From Salminus brasiliensis (taxonomy: Eukaryota > Chordata > Actinopteri > Characiformes > Bryconidae), in the NCBI RefSeq assembly GCF_030463535.1, contig NC_132878.1, positions 25,182,925-25,246,924 of the forward strand: a DNA stretch of 64,000 nt, written 5' to 3'. A program made the position numbers and the translations under genes. The notes beneath the pieces are model-generated. The model was not told the origin of the DNA, did no database searches, and saw nothing but the letters and a program-made list of their open reading frames with translations. Positions within the stretch are counted from its first letter, which is position 1; every line of letters starts with the position of its first letter. Below, piece after piece: positions 47,501-58,858 of the stretch.

Positions 47501-50500
47501 AGACCAGGAATCGAACCCTGGTCTCCCACATGGCGTGGTAGCTCACTAGCAGGTAGTGATGTTATCTGTTGCACCACACCAACCGCTGATGATGTTAGAG
47601 GTGCTGCTGTTTGAGGAAAGTGAATCATAGTGTCTACTCCCTGAATTACCCGGAGATGACGTGCACCTGGCTGGACCGACGTCATGCGGCCAGCTGGTCG
47701 TGTCCAGTTGCCTTTGGCAGTGAGCGTGAGAGCAAGAAAAGCTGAGCCGGTGTGAAAGGGCTGCGTTTACACAGCTGTTAGACTCATCAGGATACAGTGG
47801 CTGTGTGATGATGACCACTTCAATGACCTAGGCCTCGCTATCCTGTTCCTTCACCGATATTTTATGCTCTGAGTTCTGCGTGAACACAGTGTACTCGGCA
47901 TAAATCAGAAAGTGTCTCACGTTACCCAGCACTTCCGCACAGGAGAGACGGGCAAAGGCCCACAGGTGCAAGAGGCTCCAACACAGCGCTTTCCTTGCTT
48001 TAACGCGCCACACTATAACACACCCAGCAGCAGAGCAGCAAACACTCCAGAAGCTATATCGAGGGAGTTACACTGAATACACTGTGTACTCCCTGAAATA
48101 AGGTCCTGTATGATTCTTGGCCTAGATACACTCTGACCAAAAAGGTTCTAGATAGTACTGAAAAAGGGTTCTTTGACTTGCAACAGTAGTGGAATGCTGT
48201 TTGGTGCGACATAGAACCATTTTTGGTCTCATTTTATTTAGATAGTACTTTCTATCCTGCTATAGATGATTTAACTTTTTGACTACTATCTGGTGAAACT
48301 CAACAGTAATTCTCAACAGTGTTAGTGTTTAGGATAGGAGTAGGACCAGAGCTAGGTTTAGGACCAGGCTGAGGGTTAGTTTCAACTTGTCAAATGTCAA
48401 CACAAGAATTACAAACTGGTCACCAAAGACAGGTCACTTAAGCACCCCGTCCTATGGCATTGCTCCAAAGAAAAATACTTGACACCTTTATTTTTAAGAT
48501 TGCAGAGGAGGAAGGAAATACACTGTGCAGCACTTTAGCCCTCTAGGGCCGGACCACAAAGTAGACCAAAGCCGTACAGCAGTACATTTGTTTGTACTTT
48601 GGTTTTGGGTTTATTTTTCACAGCTGATGATGATGACTCTTATGTCCCCTAGATGTGTACACTGTCATTACAGTATGCAGAATTATTCCTCAGTTAATGT
48701 CCTCTGAAGCAAGCAGAGACATATAGGAAACAATGTTTGTGTTTGTAAGTAGAAGAAACAATATTTTGTCATCAAATCTAACAGAAAAACATTTGTTAAT
48801 AAATCATTAAATATAGAGATAAATAAAACATAAAACATTACATACACTCTTAGAAAAGGGTTCTTTAAGTGTTCCGTATAAAAGGCAATGGTTCCATATA
48901 GAACTATTGCAACTTGAAGAACCAAGTGGAAGCTTAAATGTTTGTGTACCTGGTTAATGAGTTCTTCAGATCAATGGAAAAACGTTTGGTTTGATTGATG
49001 GTTCTATTAAGAACTAGCACCAAACAGGGTTTCACTACAGACTACTATCAAGTAAGATGGCAACAAACGACTTTTTTGATAGACAAATAATCTATCAATT
49101 ATTAAAACGAATAATCGAATATTCGGATTACGAATCACTTAATTACTCTACAACTAATGTGTTGTTGTGTTGCCCTCTAGCTTAGTAAGTCTGTTCACAT
49201 GGCACGCAGCTCTGCATCCAGATTAAGGGAATTACTAATGTAAGAAGTAACAGCAGCAGTAAAACTGTTTTCCACACTGTTATGGTTAAACATTGCAGAT
49301 TAATGGCAATCGTTCCTAGTCAGTGTGATACTAATTCGGCCGTTGATTTTAGTCAATTAGTCGCTGCACGCCTACTATCGAGTCAACCCTTGTTTGCCTA
49401 GAATGTATAAAACAATTCTGTTATGTATATTAAGTATTGAATAACCCTTTGAAGCTTTTAGGACTAAAGCACATCCACTTCAAAACTGAAGGTAACGACA
49501 GCTTTTATGTTTGACTGTTTATCCTTTGTTGTATTGGCTTCCAATATACCATTTTTATTACTGATACTATACAATGTGTGTAGATGTTCTCTGATTGTTT
49601 AATAATTAGTTGTGTGCCCTGATTCTCATCTTCACCTCATGTCCAGATAACACAGCATCAAAACAAATGTGCTTCCCTGAATTTCATATCCCTAATAATT
49701 AATACTGTTAATTAATTAAATGTCACCGACCTACACACCCAAGCGGCCGATGAAATATGGGAGTGAGCTTACACACAGCACAGCTGGATCTTTCTGGCTG
49801 TATTGCAACTCATCATCCAGCCCTGGGACCATGTGTGTGTGTGTGTGTGTGTGTGTGTATTTGTGTGCGTGTTTAGAGAAAAAGCCAGAGCAGCACAGAA
49901 ATTTGAATTTCTGTTTTAGGAGGCAAGACTGCAGATAATGCCCCACTTACTGCATATCAGCACACGGTTCTCAGACCAAAAACACTTTGGGCACATTGGG
50001 CACACATTATTATTATTATTATTATTATTACTACTGATACTATTACTACTGATACTAATTAGTCCATTTTCTTTCAATAAAAGGTGTATGATTTAAACAC
50101 TTAACATTTCAAAACATACACTATAAGTCCAAATGTTTGTGGACACCACTTCTAATAAATGCATTCAGCTACTTTAAGTTGCACCTATTGCTAACACAAA
50201 TGTGCAAATGCACACACACTGTTTGTCCCTGTAGAGAAATGTTGCCAATAAAATAGGACTCTCTGGAGCAGATAAACATGATCCTATTGGAACCATGACT
50301 AATGCCCCCCCCCCCACACACACACAGCACTGAGCTGTGGAGCAGTGGAACTGTGTTCTCTGGAATGATGGTGCTCCATCCTATTGGGACAAGTTGAGGA
50401 ATTGAGGTGGGGGGGTGAGGTGGTGATCATCCAACATCCCAACCTCACCAACGCTCTTGTCTGTGAATGCAATGCAATTCTCACAGCAATGCTTCAAAAT

Positions 50501-50867
50501 CTAGTAGGAAGGCTTTTCTTGTGCAGTAGAGACAGTTACTTTAACAAAAGCAGATTAAAAACATTAAACTTGAATACCCTTGGTTTTAGAAGAAGCAATG
50601 AATGAGCAGGTAACCCAATACTTTTGGCCATATAGTGTGCCATTCACTCCTCAGCCCATTCAGCCCATATATTGAAGCTAAGCTGCAAAAACAGCTGGTT
50701 TGAATTAATTGTTTATGTGATGTCACAACAACCCAAAAATATTTATATTTTTAAACTTTAAACTACAGAACAGTAGTTTAGCCCCGCCCACTCACATCAA
50801 AGTTATAAGGGGTGTCCAGACTGCTTCTGACAATACAGGTCAATTAAAACAGAGGTCTCATATATAT

Positions 50868-50899
<32 letters not shown>

Positions 50900-51042
50900 T
50901 AACATTGACTAACATTGTTTCCAATCAACTTCCAATCAGAAAAGGAAGAGAAACCATTGGACAACTTACTGAAGATGACTATCAGGACAAGGCAGGTGGC
51001 TCTTCTGTCAGGCAGAAACTTTCTTCCTTTTTGCGTCTCCAT
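41511..51042 (-). CDS. scn4b: Voltage-gated sodium channel beta-4 subunit
   Basis: Five minus-strand exons: 50970-51042, 45463-45623, 43387-43609, 42982-43111, 41511-41607. Phases all fit; 227 aa plus stop (human 228). Exon 1 is METQKGRKF followed by a hydrophobic signal peptide (CLVLIVIF). The V-type Ig domain runs from AVNGSDVLLPC to DAGEYTC. Residue 58 is the extra Cys (ASCIG) that in human beta-4 bonds to the alpha subunit. The TM helix follows VDNTLTIII. The tail keeps KECLVSSSG and DNTENGLSGSK, nearly identical to the mammalian tail, which fixes the identity as scn4b rather than scn2b. The subunit modulates Nav gating and surface adhesion. A likely polyadenylation signal (AATAAA on the minus strand) is at 41358-41363. 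Intron 1 (45624-50969) carries SINE and MITE insertions. Confidence 0.95.
43780..44075 (-). mobile_element. Decayed Tc1/mariner 3' fragment
   Basis: The minus strand reads NPVGNLWYYLKKAV, close to the conserved NP.ENLW..LK..V near the C-terminus of Tc1 transposases. It lies in the scn4b intron between exons 45463-45623 and 43387-43609. Confidence 0.55.
45660..45840 (-). mobile_element. Internally deleted Tc1-like fragment
   Basis: Joins cagatcctttaagtcctgta and ttgtgagttggggcctccat to ggaccacttttggtaggtat and accactgcataccagaagaa. These phrases normally sit near opposite ends of a fish Tc1-type transposase gene. Recognised from memory. It starts about 35 bases upstream of scn4b exon 2. Confidence 0.5.
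46400..46582. repeat. CT-rich low-complexity tract
   Basis: Imperfect (CT)n, about 46405-46500 and 46547-46578, in scn4b intron 1. The Ser/Leu-rich and Arg/Glu-rich ORFs here are artefacts. Confidence 0.8.
47110..47345. mobile_element. MITE fragment, cactata-TIR family
   Basis: Shares gctccacagctcgctccaaa and acaagctgtgtgtgcgctgt with the 58421 copy and ends gatacttttggaaatatggt. It contains an 11-base G run near 47192. Confidence 0.55.
47359..47584 (-). mobile_element. tRNA-derived SINE, copy 2
   Basis: On the minus strand: A-box TGGTGCAACAG, B-box GGTTCGATTCC (both fit RNA polymerase III consensus), then a body ending cgctctggataagagcgtca and tgtaaatgtaaat. Same family and orientation as 11493-11712, and less decayed. 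Confidence 0.85.
48840..49035. repeat. ggttct/agaacc short repeat
   Basis: Motifs gggttctttaagtgttccgt, ggttccatatagaactattg and gatggttctattaagaacta mark a small palindromic family. Similar phrases are near 19070-19190, 48140-48235 and 61940-61990. Confidence 0.5.
50118..50638. mobile_element. MITE with inverted termini, most complete copy
   Basis: The left end acactataagtccaaatg and the right end, in reverse complement acactatatggccaaaagta, bracket 521 bp without coding capacity. It lies in scn4b intron 1, about 330 bp downstream of exon 1. Confidence 0.7.
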
Positions 51043-52589
51043 CTCTCCGTCTCTGTCCTAACGCTCTGTCCTCACCAGGCTACCCCGATCCGCTCTGTCC
51101 ACAGCTCCTGCTGTTTCTGTCCTCTGGTAATCCCACCGTCTGCTCCAGACCCCTCTCGTGTCCTCTTTGGCACTTTGGCTGGGGTCGGTTTTCCCACAAT
51201 TCCAGGCACTTCCTTCAGTGTTCACAAGACGTCTACTAGATGTCCAAGATGTTCCTGCTGTATTGGAAGTACTCCAGTCCAGTGTGTGTGTGTGTGTGTG
51301 TGTAGTCTTGGTTTAGTAGCAGATTGCTAAAGCACCCGTTCAGCAGACTTAGAGTTCTATTGGGCTACGTCTACTGAAGAGGAATGAAAGAGAGGAATGA
51401 AGATGTAAGGTAAGGTAAGGTAAGGTAGATGAAAAACCATATGACAGGCCTAAAGGCATACTCCAGTGTTCCTCAATCCAATCACAATCTAATCTATCAC
51501 TGTATTTTGCCCAAGTATAATCTATAATCTGGTGTAGTTGATCACCACAGGCGATAGTTTGGCTGCGTTTCAGCATTGACCCACAATGTTGAACGGCTTA
51601 TTACACACATTACCACAGGGACTTCTGTACAAACTGATGGGGCTATTCTCTGGTCATAGAAGTGTGTAATAACACTTTCTAGGATGTTCAAGGGGTCAAT
51701 GTTGGAAACACATTAAGATTATTGTTTACAAAACATTATGCCACACATAACCAGGAATTCAGCATGAATAGACTTAAAATGACTTAAAATGAACCTAAAA
51801 TTCAGCTTTTGAAGGAAAGAGTTCATCATAAATCATCATAAATTCTAGTCCTTTTTCTATAAACCACTTATACACTATAGACAATAAAATTCATATTTTA
51901 ATGTTGACAAATTCTCAGTAAGTCAAACCACGTCACTGGTTGAATAATAATGGAGTATTCCTTTAAGAACTTGAAGAAAATCTATTGGTTCCCTATAGAT
52001 GAACCCTAGATGAGCCCTATAGATGAACCCAAAATGTATGACCTGAGTTAGAGTTAAATGGTGAATCACTACTGGAATTAGCCCAGGACCAGGCTTAGTC
52101 CAGGTCTAGTAAACCAGCTGTATGTGGGTCCATAATGGAATCCCTCACCAATAACCCAACAACTGCACAGCAGTGGCTGAACAATCATGCAGCACTATAA
52201 TAAACCTCAGAGCTCCAGGGCTTCAGTAACTTCAGTAAAGGACAGATACACAAAACACTTTGTGTGAAAGTAAGTTACAGCCTCTACATACGTGGGAGTA
52301 GAGAGACTGGTGTGTGTGTGTGTGTGTGTCCTACCTCGTCTGTTGCGCAGGTAACCCTGTGTGTGTCCTATAGAGAGAATTCCAGAGGGCAGTCTGATCC
52401 AATGAGTCCGCAGGATACAAACACACACGTGCGCGCACGCACACACACCCACTGCGCTGTTCTGGTCCTGATGTTGCTCTAACACGTACGCATACACACA
52501 CACACACGCACACACACAGCTTCACTCGCAGAACACACTCTCCATCCTGGGACAGCAGGTTCTCTTTTGCTGCAGCCTAAAACCCAGCG

Positions 52590-52633
52590 CCTCCCTCTCT
52601 CTCTCTCTCTCTCTCTCCCTCCCTCTCTCTCTC

Positions 52634-52687
<54 letters not shown>
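52590..52687. repeat. (CT)n microsatellite
   Basis: Nearly pure CT with a few CCCT interruptions. Overlapping Arg/Glu and Ser/Leu ORFs are artefacts. Confidence 0.95.
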
Positions 52688-52688
<1 letters not shown>

Positions 52689-52949
52689 GCTGAAAAGAAT
52701 CTGGCTCTCGCTCAACTTTCTTGGGCTGCTGACTTTGTACCCCTGTCTTTCCCCCTCCCTCTCGCTCACTGTGGCTTTCACTCTGTGTCTCTGTCTCTTT
52801 CGTCCCCCCTCTCTCTCTCCCCATGTGCGAGCTGCGAGTTCTGAGATCGTTCCGCTAAGTTTTACAAACCCAGCCCAGGTGGATATAACTTATACATTTT
52901 ATAACCTAGCATAAAATCATGCAGAAATCACTAACTGGGAAAAATACAT

Positions 52950-53100
52950 AACCTGAAAAATGTGAAAAAAAAATATATAACGTGACATAACTACATCTAA
53001 AAAACGCTTAATGTGAAAAAACGTAATGTAAAAAACTATTAATGTGAAAAAAAAACCCCAATGTAAAAAACACAAAAAATGCTTAACATGAAAATAACAT
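52950..53100 (+). repeat. Degenerate tandem repeat, aatgtgaaaaa unit
   Basis: The phrase (t/a)aatgtgaaaaaa recurs about six times at irregular spacing, mixed with aatgtaaaaaac variants. Confidence 0.6.
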
Positions 53101-55449
53101 GTGATCTAAGAATAAGGTCGTTTTTATGGTGTTATCATTATACCAGTATATGTGACATTTAGCTTTTTAATAATGAAAATATAAACCTATAAACACTTCA
53201 GCCCATACTGCTTTACTGCTGTGAGAAGAGTCGAGTGTATTTGCTGTCTGAGATTTCTTTGTAATAAGCTTTCATTTCAACTGAGTTATCTAGCTAGCAT
53301 TGTTAGCTGCCGCTGAACAGTATTACAGATATATTTTCTGAAGGAGTCTGTCACTCAAACACTTCAGTGCATTAGACTAGACTTAGATTAAGAGTTTACA
53401 AACCTGTCCAGGAAACAACAACTTTAATAATTCTGTGTCCAACTTGATCCCCTTCTCATATAACAATCCCTTCTACTTTGGAAAAGCTCCAGTTTAGCAT
53501 GTTTAGCATGTCATTGTGTTTTTGACGGGCTGTTGCTATTTATTTATTGTGTTCTATATATTTCAAAGTTAATTTGAATTAGTGGTAGAAAAGAGAGGAC
53601 AAATAAAAGAAATATTGATTCTTTAAATATTGAAAAAAACATTTTTATTAAAGTAATAAGTGAGTATTGAGAGTGAGTGAGTAAGTTTGGTGCTCTAGGT
53701 TGTTGCTTTAGTAAATGAAACCACATTAAGCTTTTTCATGTGAAGGATTTTAGAATGTACACAAAGATAGGGTCTCCAAGCACTGCTTTAGTGCTAATGT
53801 ACGTAGCGTTTATCTCAGCACTGGTGTGACACTGCTCATCATACAAGCAAAAGTACAAAAAGCACAGCAAAACTAGACATGGCCGCCTGGACTGTTTTTT
53901 TTGCTGATATAACCAGTCAAGTGATAATCTCGGCCTATATTGGCAACCAGGCACGCTATTGGTATACTATAGGCTATTCTATTTTATTGGTGTTCTATAC
54001 AGCGGTTAATGCACCAGTTCTGGAAGCAGCAGCATTGGAATTCCTCGATGGGATTCCTCGTTGGAATTTCCGTTGGAAATTTCAGACAGCTGTGCCACTG
54101 GAGAGCCCAATAGCATTCACACCCTGTTCAGCTGTACGACAGTAATACAGGAAGAACTGATGAATCTCAAAGAGTGAACGTCTGCTTGGTGGCCGAGGCT
54201 AGAGCTAGGCTAGGTGTAGGTGTGTGTGTGTTAGCTGTGTGTGTATGTGCTTTAGGGAAGTGTGTTGCGATGTGTTGGTGACTTTGAACATGTTTCCTCA
54301 GATTGACAGTTGAGTTGAGTTTCTTATGACTCTGCATTTCTCTCATCCGCCCCCTCCCTCACTCCCTCCTCCAGCAGGGTCAGGTTCTCTCGTCCCAGGA
54401 CGGTCATTTGAGTCTCAGGGAGATTTCTCTGTGTGCATTTGTGTGTGTCTGTGTGTGTGCGTGTGTGTGGGTGGGTGGGTGTGCATAGGTCATGCACTGA
54501 AATACTGTACATACAACTTCTGTGTGCCAGTTCTCAGGTCTTTCCCAATAGCCAAGATCATATAATGCTCCCATACGTCGGTGTGTGTGTGTGTGTGTGT
54601 GTTTTTTTTTCCTTGTACTTGCTGATGTTAAGATTACGATTAGGTTTAGGTTCATGCTTAGAAAGTTCCTTTACACATCTTGGTGCCAGATACCACAGAT
54701 GCCGCCTTCAGAGGTCTTGTGAAGTCTACGACTTGGCAGGTCATGTGGAGGAACTGGCAGATGGTCATAATGTTTTGGCTCGACATCAGTGTATTGCTGT
54801 AAAGTGCAAGCTGTAAGGTGACTCCCAGAATGCCACGTTGCTGTAAAGTTCAAAGTAACTGCTGTAATTCCCAGGCTGCTGCTCTTTCTCCGCTCCCCAG
54901 AGCAGCTCATAAAGCTTATTTTTGCTTTCCTTGCAGTTTGGTTGCGCCTCGACTTTATTATTAATAGCCATGGCTGCTTCCTGTTGGTGGCGCTATTTAT
55001 GGAAATGCTCTGTTGGCGCAGTTCAAGACTAATAGTGTTTGCAGGTGGACAGGAGCGCTGACTCATGTCCACCTGATGAGTTTATATATCACTGCCCGCT
55101 TGCTTCTAAAAGCTACACTAGAGAAGAAAGTGGTGAATAAGGATCCAGCTTCTGCCTCATGACTTAATTAAACACTTAATGCTTAATTCATATATTTATT
55201 TATTTAATTTTACATTGGCATTAAAATAATGTAATGCAAAAATGGTCAAAATAAAACCTCGCTTTGTTATTATTTTAATTGTGAGACGCTCAGGTTGAAC
55301 TGAAAGAAGACTGACCCATATAAGTCATTAAGGCTATGCATTGGTTTTGGTAAGTAGATAAATGTTTAAATATTAATGCTAATTCAAATAGTTGCCAGAT
55401 TTTAGAGATCTTCAACGCCATCTTACCCTCATACATACGCACACTGCCA

Positions 55450-56660
55450 CAGCCCTACAACTTAGGCCTACTTGAAGCCCACCAGCCACAACATCCTTAC
55501 TGGCCTATCAGTTCTGCAGCATTTGACTGAATCTGACCCACCATAGCAGTGCCTCCACCATGTTTGGCAGGTGATGTGGTTTGCTTTGGATCAGCCCTTT
55601 ATTTCCTTCTCCATATTCCATCTGTCCAAGGAATCCTGTAACATATCTGAGTTTTACATTTGTAATGTTTTACATTTACATTCCCATGCAAATGTTTTTA
55701 ACACCCTTGGGGTGATGAAGATGCTGGTGCATTAAATAGCTAAAGTCATTCAGTTCATTTTCAGGTAAATCTTTGCAGAAGACCTCTAGTTCTCAGATAT
55801 TCTTGGGTGTCGTCCTGCATGCACAGCTTGTTTAAGGCCTATCCACACATTTATTTAGGTCAGGGGACTCTCAAAACTTTCAGTGTGTGTCTCTTGGGTC
55901 CATGGCGAATTCTGAAGTTTGTTTTGGAGCATTATCCTGTTGTAGAAGTCATCCTCTGTTCAGCTTCAGTCTTTTTTTACAGAGAGTTTGATATCCATTC
56001 TTTCTTCCACCTGTACAATAGTGCCAAAGACGCAGGCAGCAACACAACCCCAAAGCATGATGGAGCCACATCTGTAACTCTTCTGTTTGTGGCCATAGAG
56101 TTCTATTTTGACTTCATTGGTCCACAGTACTTTCTCCATACGTCAAACAGTGCGCTTTGTTTTGAAGGTCGCATGTAAGGTGTCTTGTGACTCTTCCAGA
56201 AGGAATATGTTTGTGCAAGCAATGCTGCACAGAGGAAAGGTGCACCACCCTCTTGACTCTTAGGTTCTTGGCAGACATACATTAAAGGGGTTTTGATTTA
56301 CCTGTCCTACCAGCATGCTAACAGTTTTCCCTGAGAGTTTTCTTGGTCTTTCAAAACTCATCTTGACCTCCACAGTTCCTCTGAACTGCAATTTCTTATA
56401 ACATGCAGCACTGTAGAAACACTGTAGAAACCTCTTATCTTCTCATAGTTTACTTTAGACAGTTGCTTTGAGAAGTCCATGGTGTTGGTGTTAGTGCAAT
56501 GTTTGACGATTCCGAGAATGTATAAAGCTTGGAAATTTGATTCAGCTAACAGTTCCAAATTACTGGTAGTAATTGGTGACACGCCTCAGGCGTTTGCTAA
56601 TCAAGGTCTGAGACCTTATCAGATTAACTCTGGCTGTGCCCTAGACAGTAGGGAGTTGCC
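55450..56660 (-). mobile_element. Decayed Tc1/mariner transposon(s)
   Basis: On the minus strand, GSIMLWGC (56046-56075) and QQDNAPKQT (about 55917-55946) match the two best-conserved Tc1 transposase motifs. An N-terminal part with MDFSKQLS and SVSTVL is at 56360-56480, and VWRKYCGPMKSK is near 56110-56150. Many stops and frameshifts. The 55450-55640 part may be a second, different Tc1 remnant. Confidence 0.75.
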
Positions 56661-57180
56661 TTGATGCCTTGCTGCATGAGAAAAAGGCAGCATTGTGATG
56701 AAAGAACCCACAACCGAATTGGGTTCGGGACGCACTTCGAAGGCAGAAATTGGCAACGTTGCCAGGATATGTGATGTTGTCAGGATACCGACAAATAGGC
56801 ATTACTAATTACTAACCAATATTCGGCTATTGCACTGACACTTTCTCCTCAACAAAATATTAAGGCAAAATAATATATATATAATGACTTGTACAGATTG
56901 CTGCTTGCTTCCACCATGTTGTGCTTTCTTTCTTTCTTTTGCTTCCACCATGTGCTGTCTTTCGGGATGAGCTGGCACTAACCTAGAGGATCATGGGATA
57001 TGTAAGGCAGCGTTTATTGCATTTCAGACACAGACTCTGAGACTTTGCAATGGTTATGGTGTCCAAACTCTTGCATCGGCCATATTGTCAATGTTCTATG
57101 TAATTAGGATTAGGATTTGCTGAAAATATTGCTTTTAACTTTCAGCTAGCTACATATGCTACTTCTTAAGGGTGACCAAG

Positions 57181-57188
57181 CAAATATA

Positions 57189-57254
<66 letters not shown>
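57181..57254. repeat. (TG)n(TA)n microsatellite
   Basis: A short TG run passes into about 25 TA units. Confidence 0.95.
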
Positions 57255-57257
<3 letters not shown>

Positions 57258-57509
57258 ATAAACATTTACTGTGTGTATAATAGAGTGTTGCAGTTCTGGA
57301 ATGTAAAAATCACATGAATTGGTGTGCAGGTTGGGACAGTGTGAGGCGGGGTGGTGGTGGGAGGGGGGAACTGCAGTGGTGCAGTTACAGGCAGAGTTTT
57401 GGGGCTTCTGAGTTCATCTGCAGCAACTCTCTCTCTCTGCTGCACTGAGAAGACCTGCTTTTTTCTGCTTTGTTGGATCAGTTCCAATCAATGCTGCATT
57501 TCTTCCCCG

Positions 57510-57510
<1 letters not shown>

Positions 57511-57552
<42 letters not shown>
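57511..57552. repeat. (AC)n microsatellite
   Basis: About 20 AC units ending acacag, which would serve as an acceptor for the exon-like segment that follows. Confidence 0.95.
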
Positions 57553-57554
<2 letters not shown>

Positions 57555-57630
57555 GTGGTGTCCTCTGCTGGTGCAGCAAAGTGTCTGGCAGGGGACGAGC
57601 CTCTCTCAGCACTACCGGATCTACTGCAGT
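57553..57630 (+). other. Orphan exon-like segment
   Basis: A 78-base GC-richer block is bounded by cacacacag and the good donor gtgagt at 57631. All three forward frames are open, so frame gives no evidence of coding. No homologous family was recognised and no partner exon found. It may be chance or a non-coding transcript. Confidence 0.2.
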
Positions 57631-58420
57631 GTGAGTGCGCACATGAACACACACCCACACACACACCCACACACCTCCACACATACAAACTGTTAATTCA
57701 TATCCCTCTTTACCTGAAACCTTTCTCTCCTCCGTCACTGTATAAAACACAACCAAACACACAACATTAGCCTAGCCTACATTTCCCACAACACATTCAG
57801 TATGCAATGAAGCTCTTTGCCACACACATTAGCATGTAATTAGAGCTGGGGCAATTATGACTAATTAATTAATCTGGACAACAATAACGAGCAATTTTCA
57901 TTATGTTACAACTATGTAAGGATAATGATGTATGTCCACGACGGTTCACATTTTTACCACTGGGGGCACCAAAGCCTTACTACAATTAAAACAATTACTA
58001 AAATTAAAGGTGAAGTCTACAGCAAGTTCAACATTTCTGGCTAATTAAATGGCTAAGACTTAAACAGGTCAGAGCATTTGAAGAGAGTTTGGGTGAAACA
58101 CTTATTTTACATTTTACAGAAACTAAAACTTTACAGAATTCTTCACAATGGTGGTGAATGGAACCAGATGTCTGAAGAGTGTAATGCTAATGTATAAATC
58201 ATATTTTACATAGTGAATAAAATGGCTGTAATTGTCTTGCTGATATTATGATCAGTTTCAAGTTTCTCTACATTCTTTTTCTCAAGGGTAAAGGCAACCG
58301 TTTTATATAGAACATTAACAGTCACATTTATTGCACACTTTTTTTTATTAACATTATTATTTAAAGTGGCCCCACTGTTTTGGCCAGTTCTTGTTGTTCA
58401 AATGTGTGGACAAGGTACAT

Positions 58421-58858
58421 ACACTATATGGACAAAAGTATTGGGACATGTGGTCATTCACTGCTTTTTCTGAATTAAAAAAATCAAAATTAAAAAAAAA
58501 AAAAGAATCTATCCAGCTTTTGTTGGAGTAAATGTCTTTACTGTCCAGAGAAGGGTTTCTACAAGATTTTGGAGCATTGCTGTGAGGATTTGATTGCATT
58601 CAGTGACAAGAGTGTCAGGATGCTGGATGATAACCACCTCAAACCCCCACTGATCCAGAACACAGTTGCACTGCTCCACAGCTCAATGCTGGGGGGCTTT
58701 ATATCCTACCAAAGGTTCATGTTTATCTGCTCTGGAGAGTCCTATTCTATTAGCAGTACTTCTCTACAGTTTCTAGACAAGCTGTGTGTGCGCATTTGCA
58801 CATCTGTATCAGCTGAATGCAAAAATAAGAAGGTGTGTCCATAAACATTTGTATCATG
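58421..58858. mobile_element. MITE, cactata-TIR family
   Basis: Begins acactatatggacaaaagta and ends in a decayed gtgtccataaacatttgtat. The interior contains ctgctccacagctcaatgct and caagctgtgtgtgcgcattt, in reverse orientation relative to 50118-50638. Confidence 0.65.

Noticed and set aside
52479-52914. Long ORFs over CT and AC repeats
   Set aside because: Low-complexity translations with no domain, on both strands.
55807-56178. 123-aa plus-strand ORF
   Set aside because: It is the antisense shadow of a decayed Tc1 transposase on the minus strand.
57478-57770. Cys/Val and Thr/His-rich ORFs
   Set aside because: Mostly AC/TG microsatellite; only the short exon-like part was kept as a low-confidence note.
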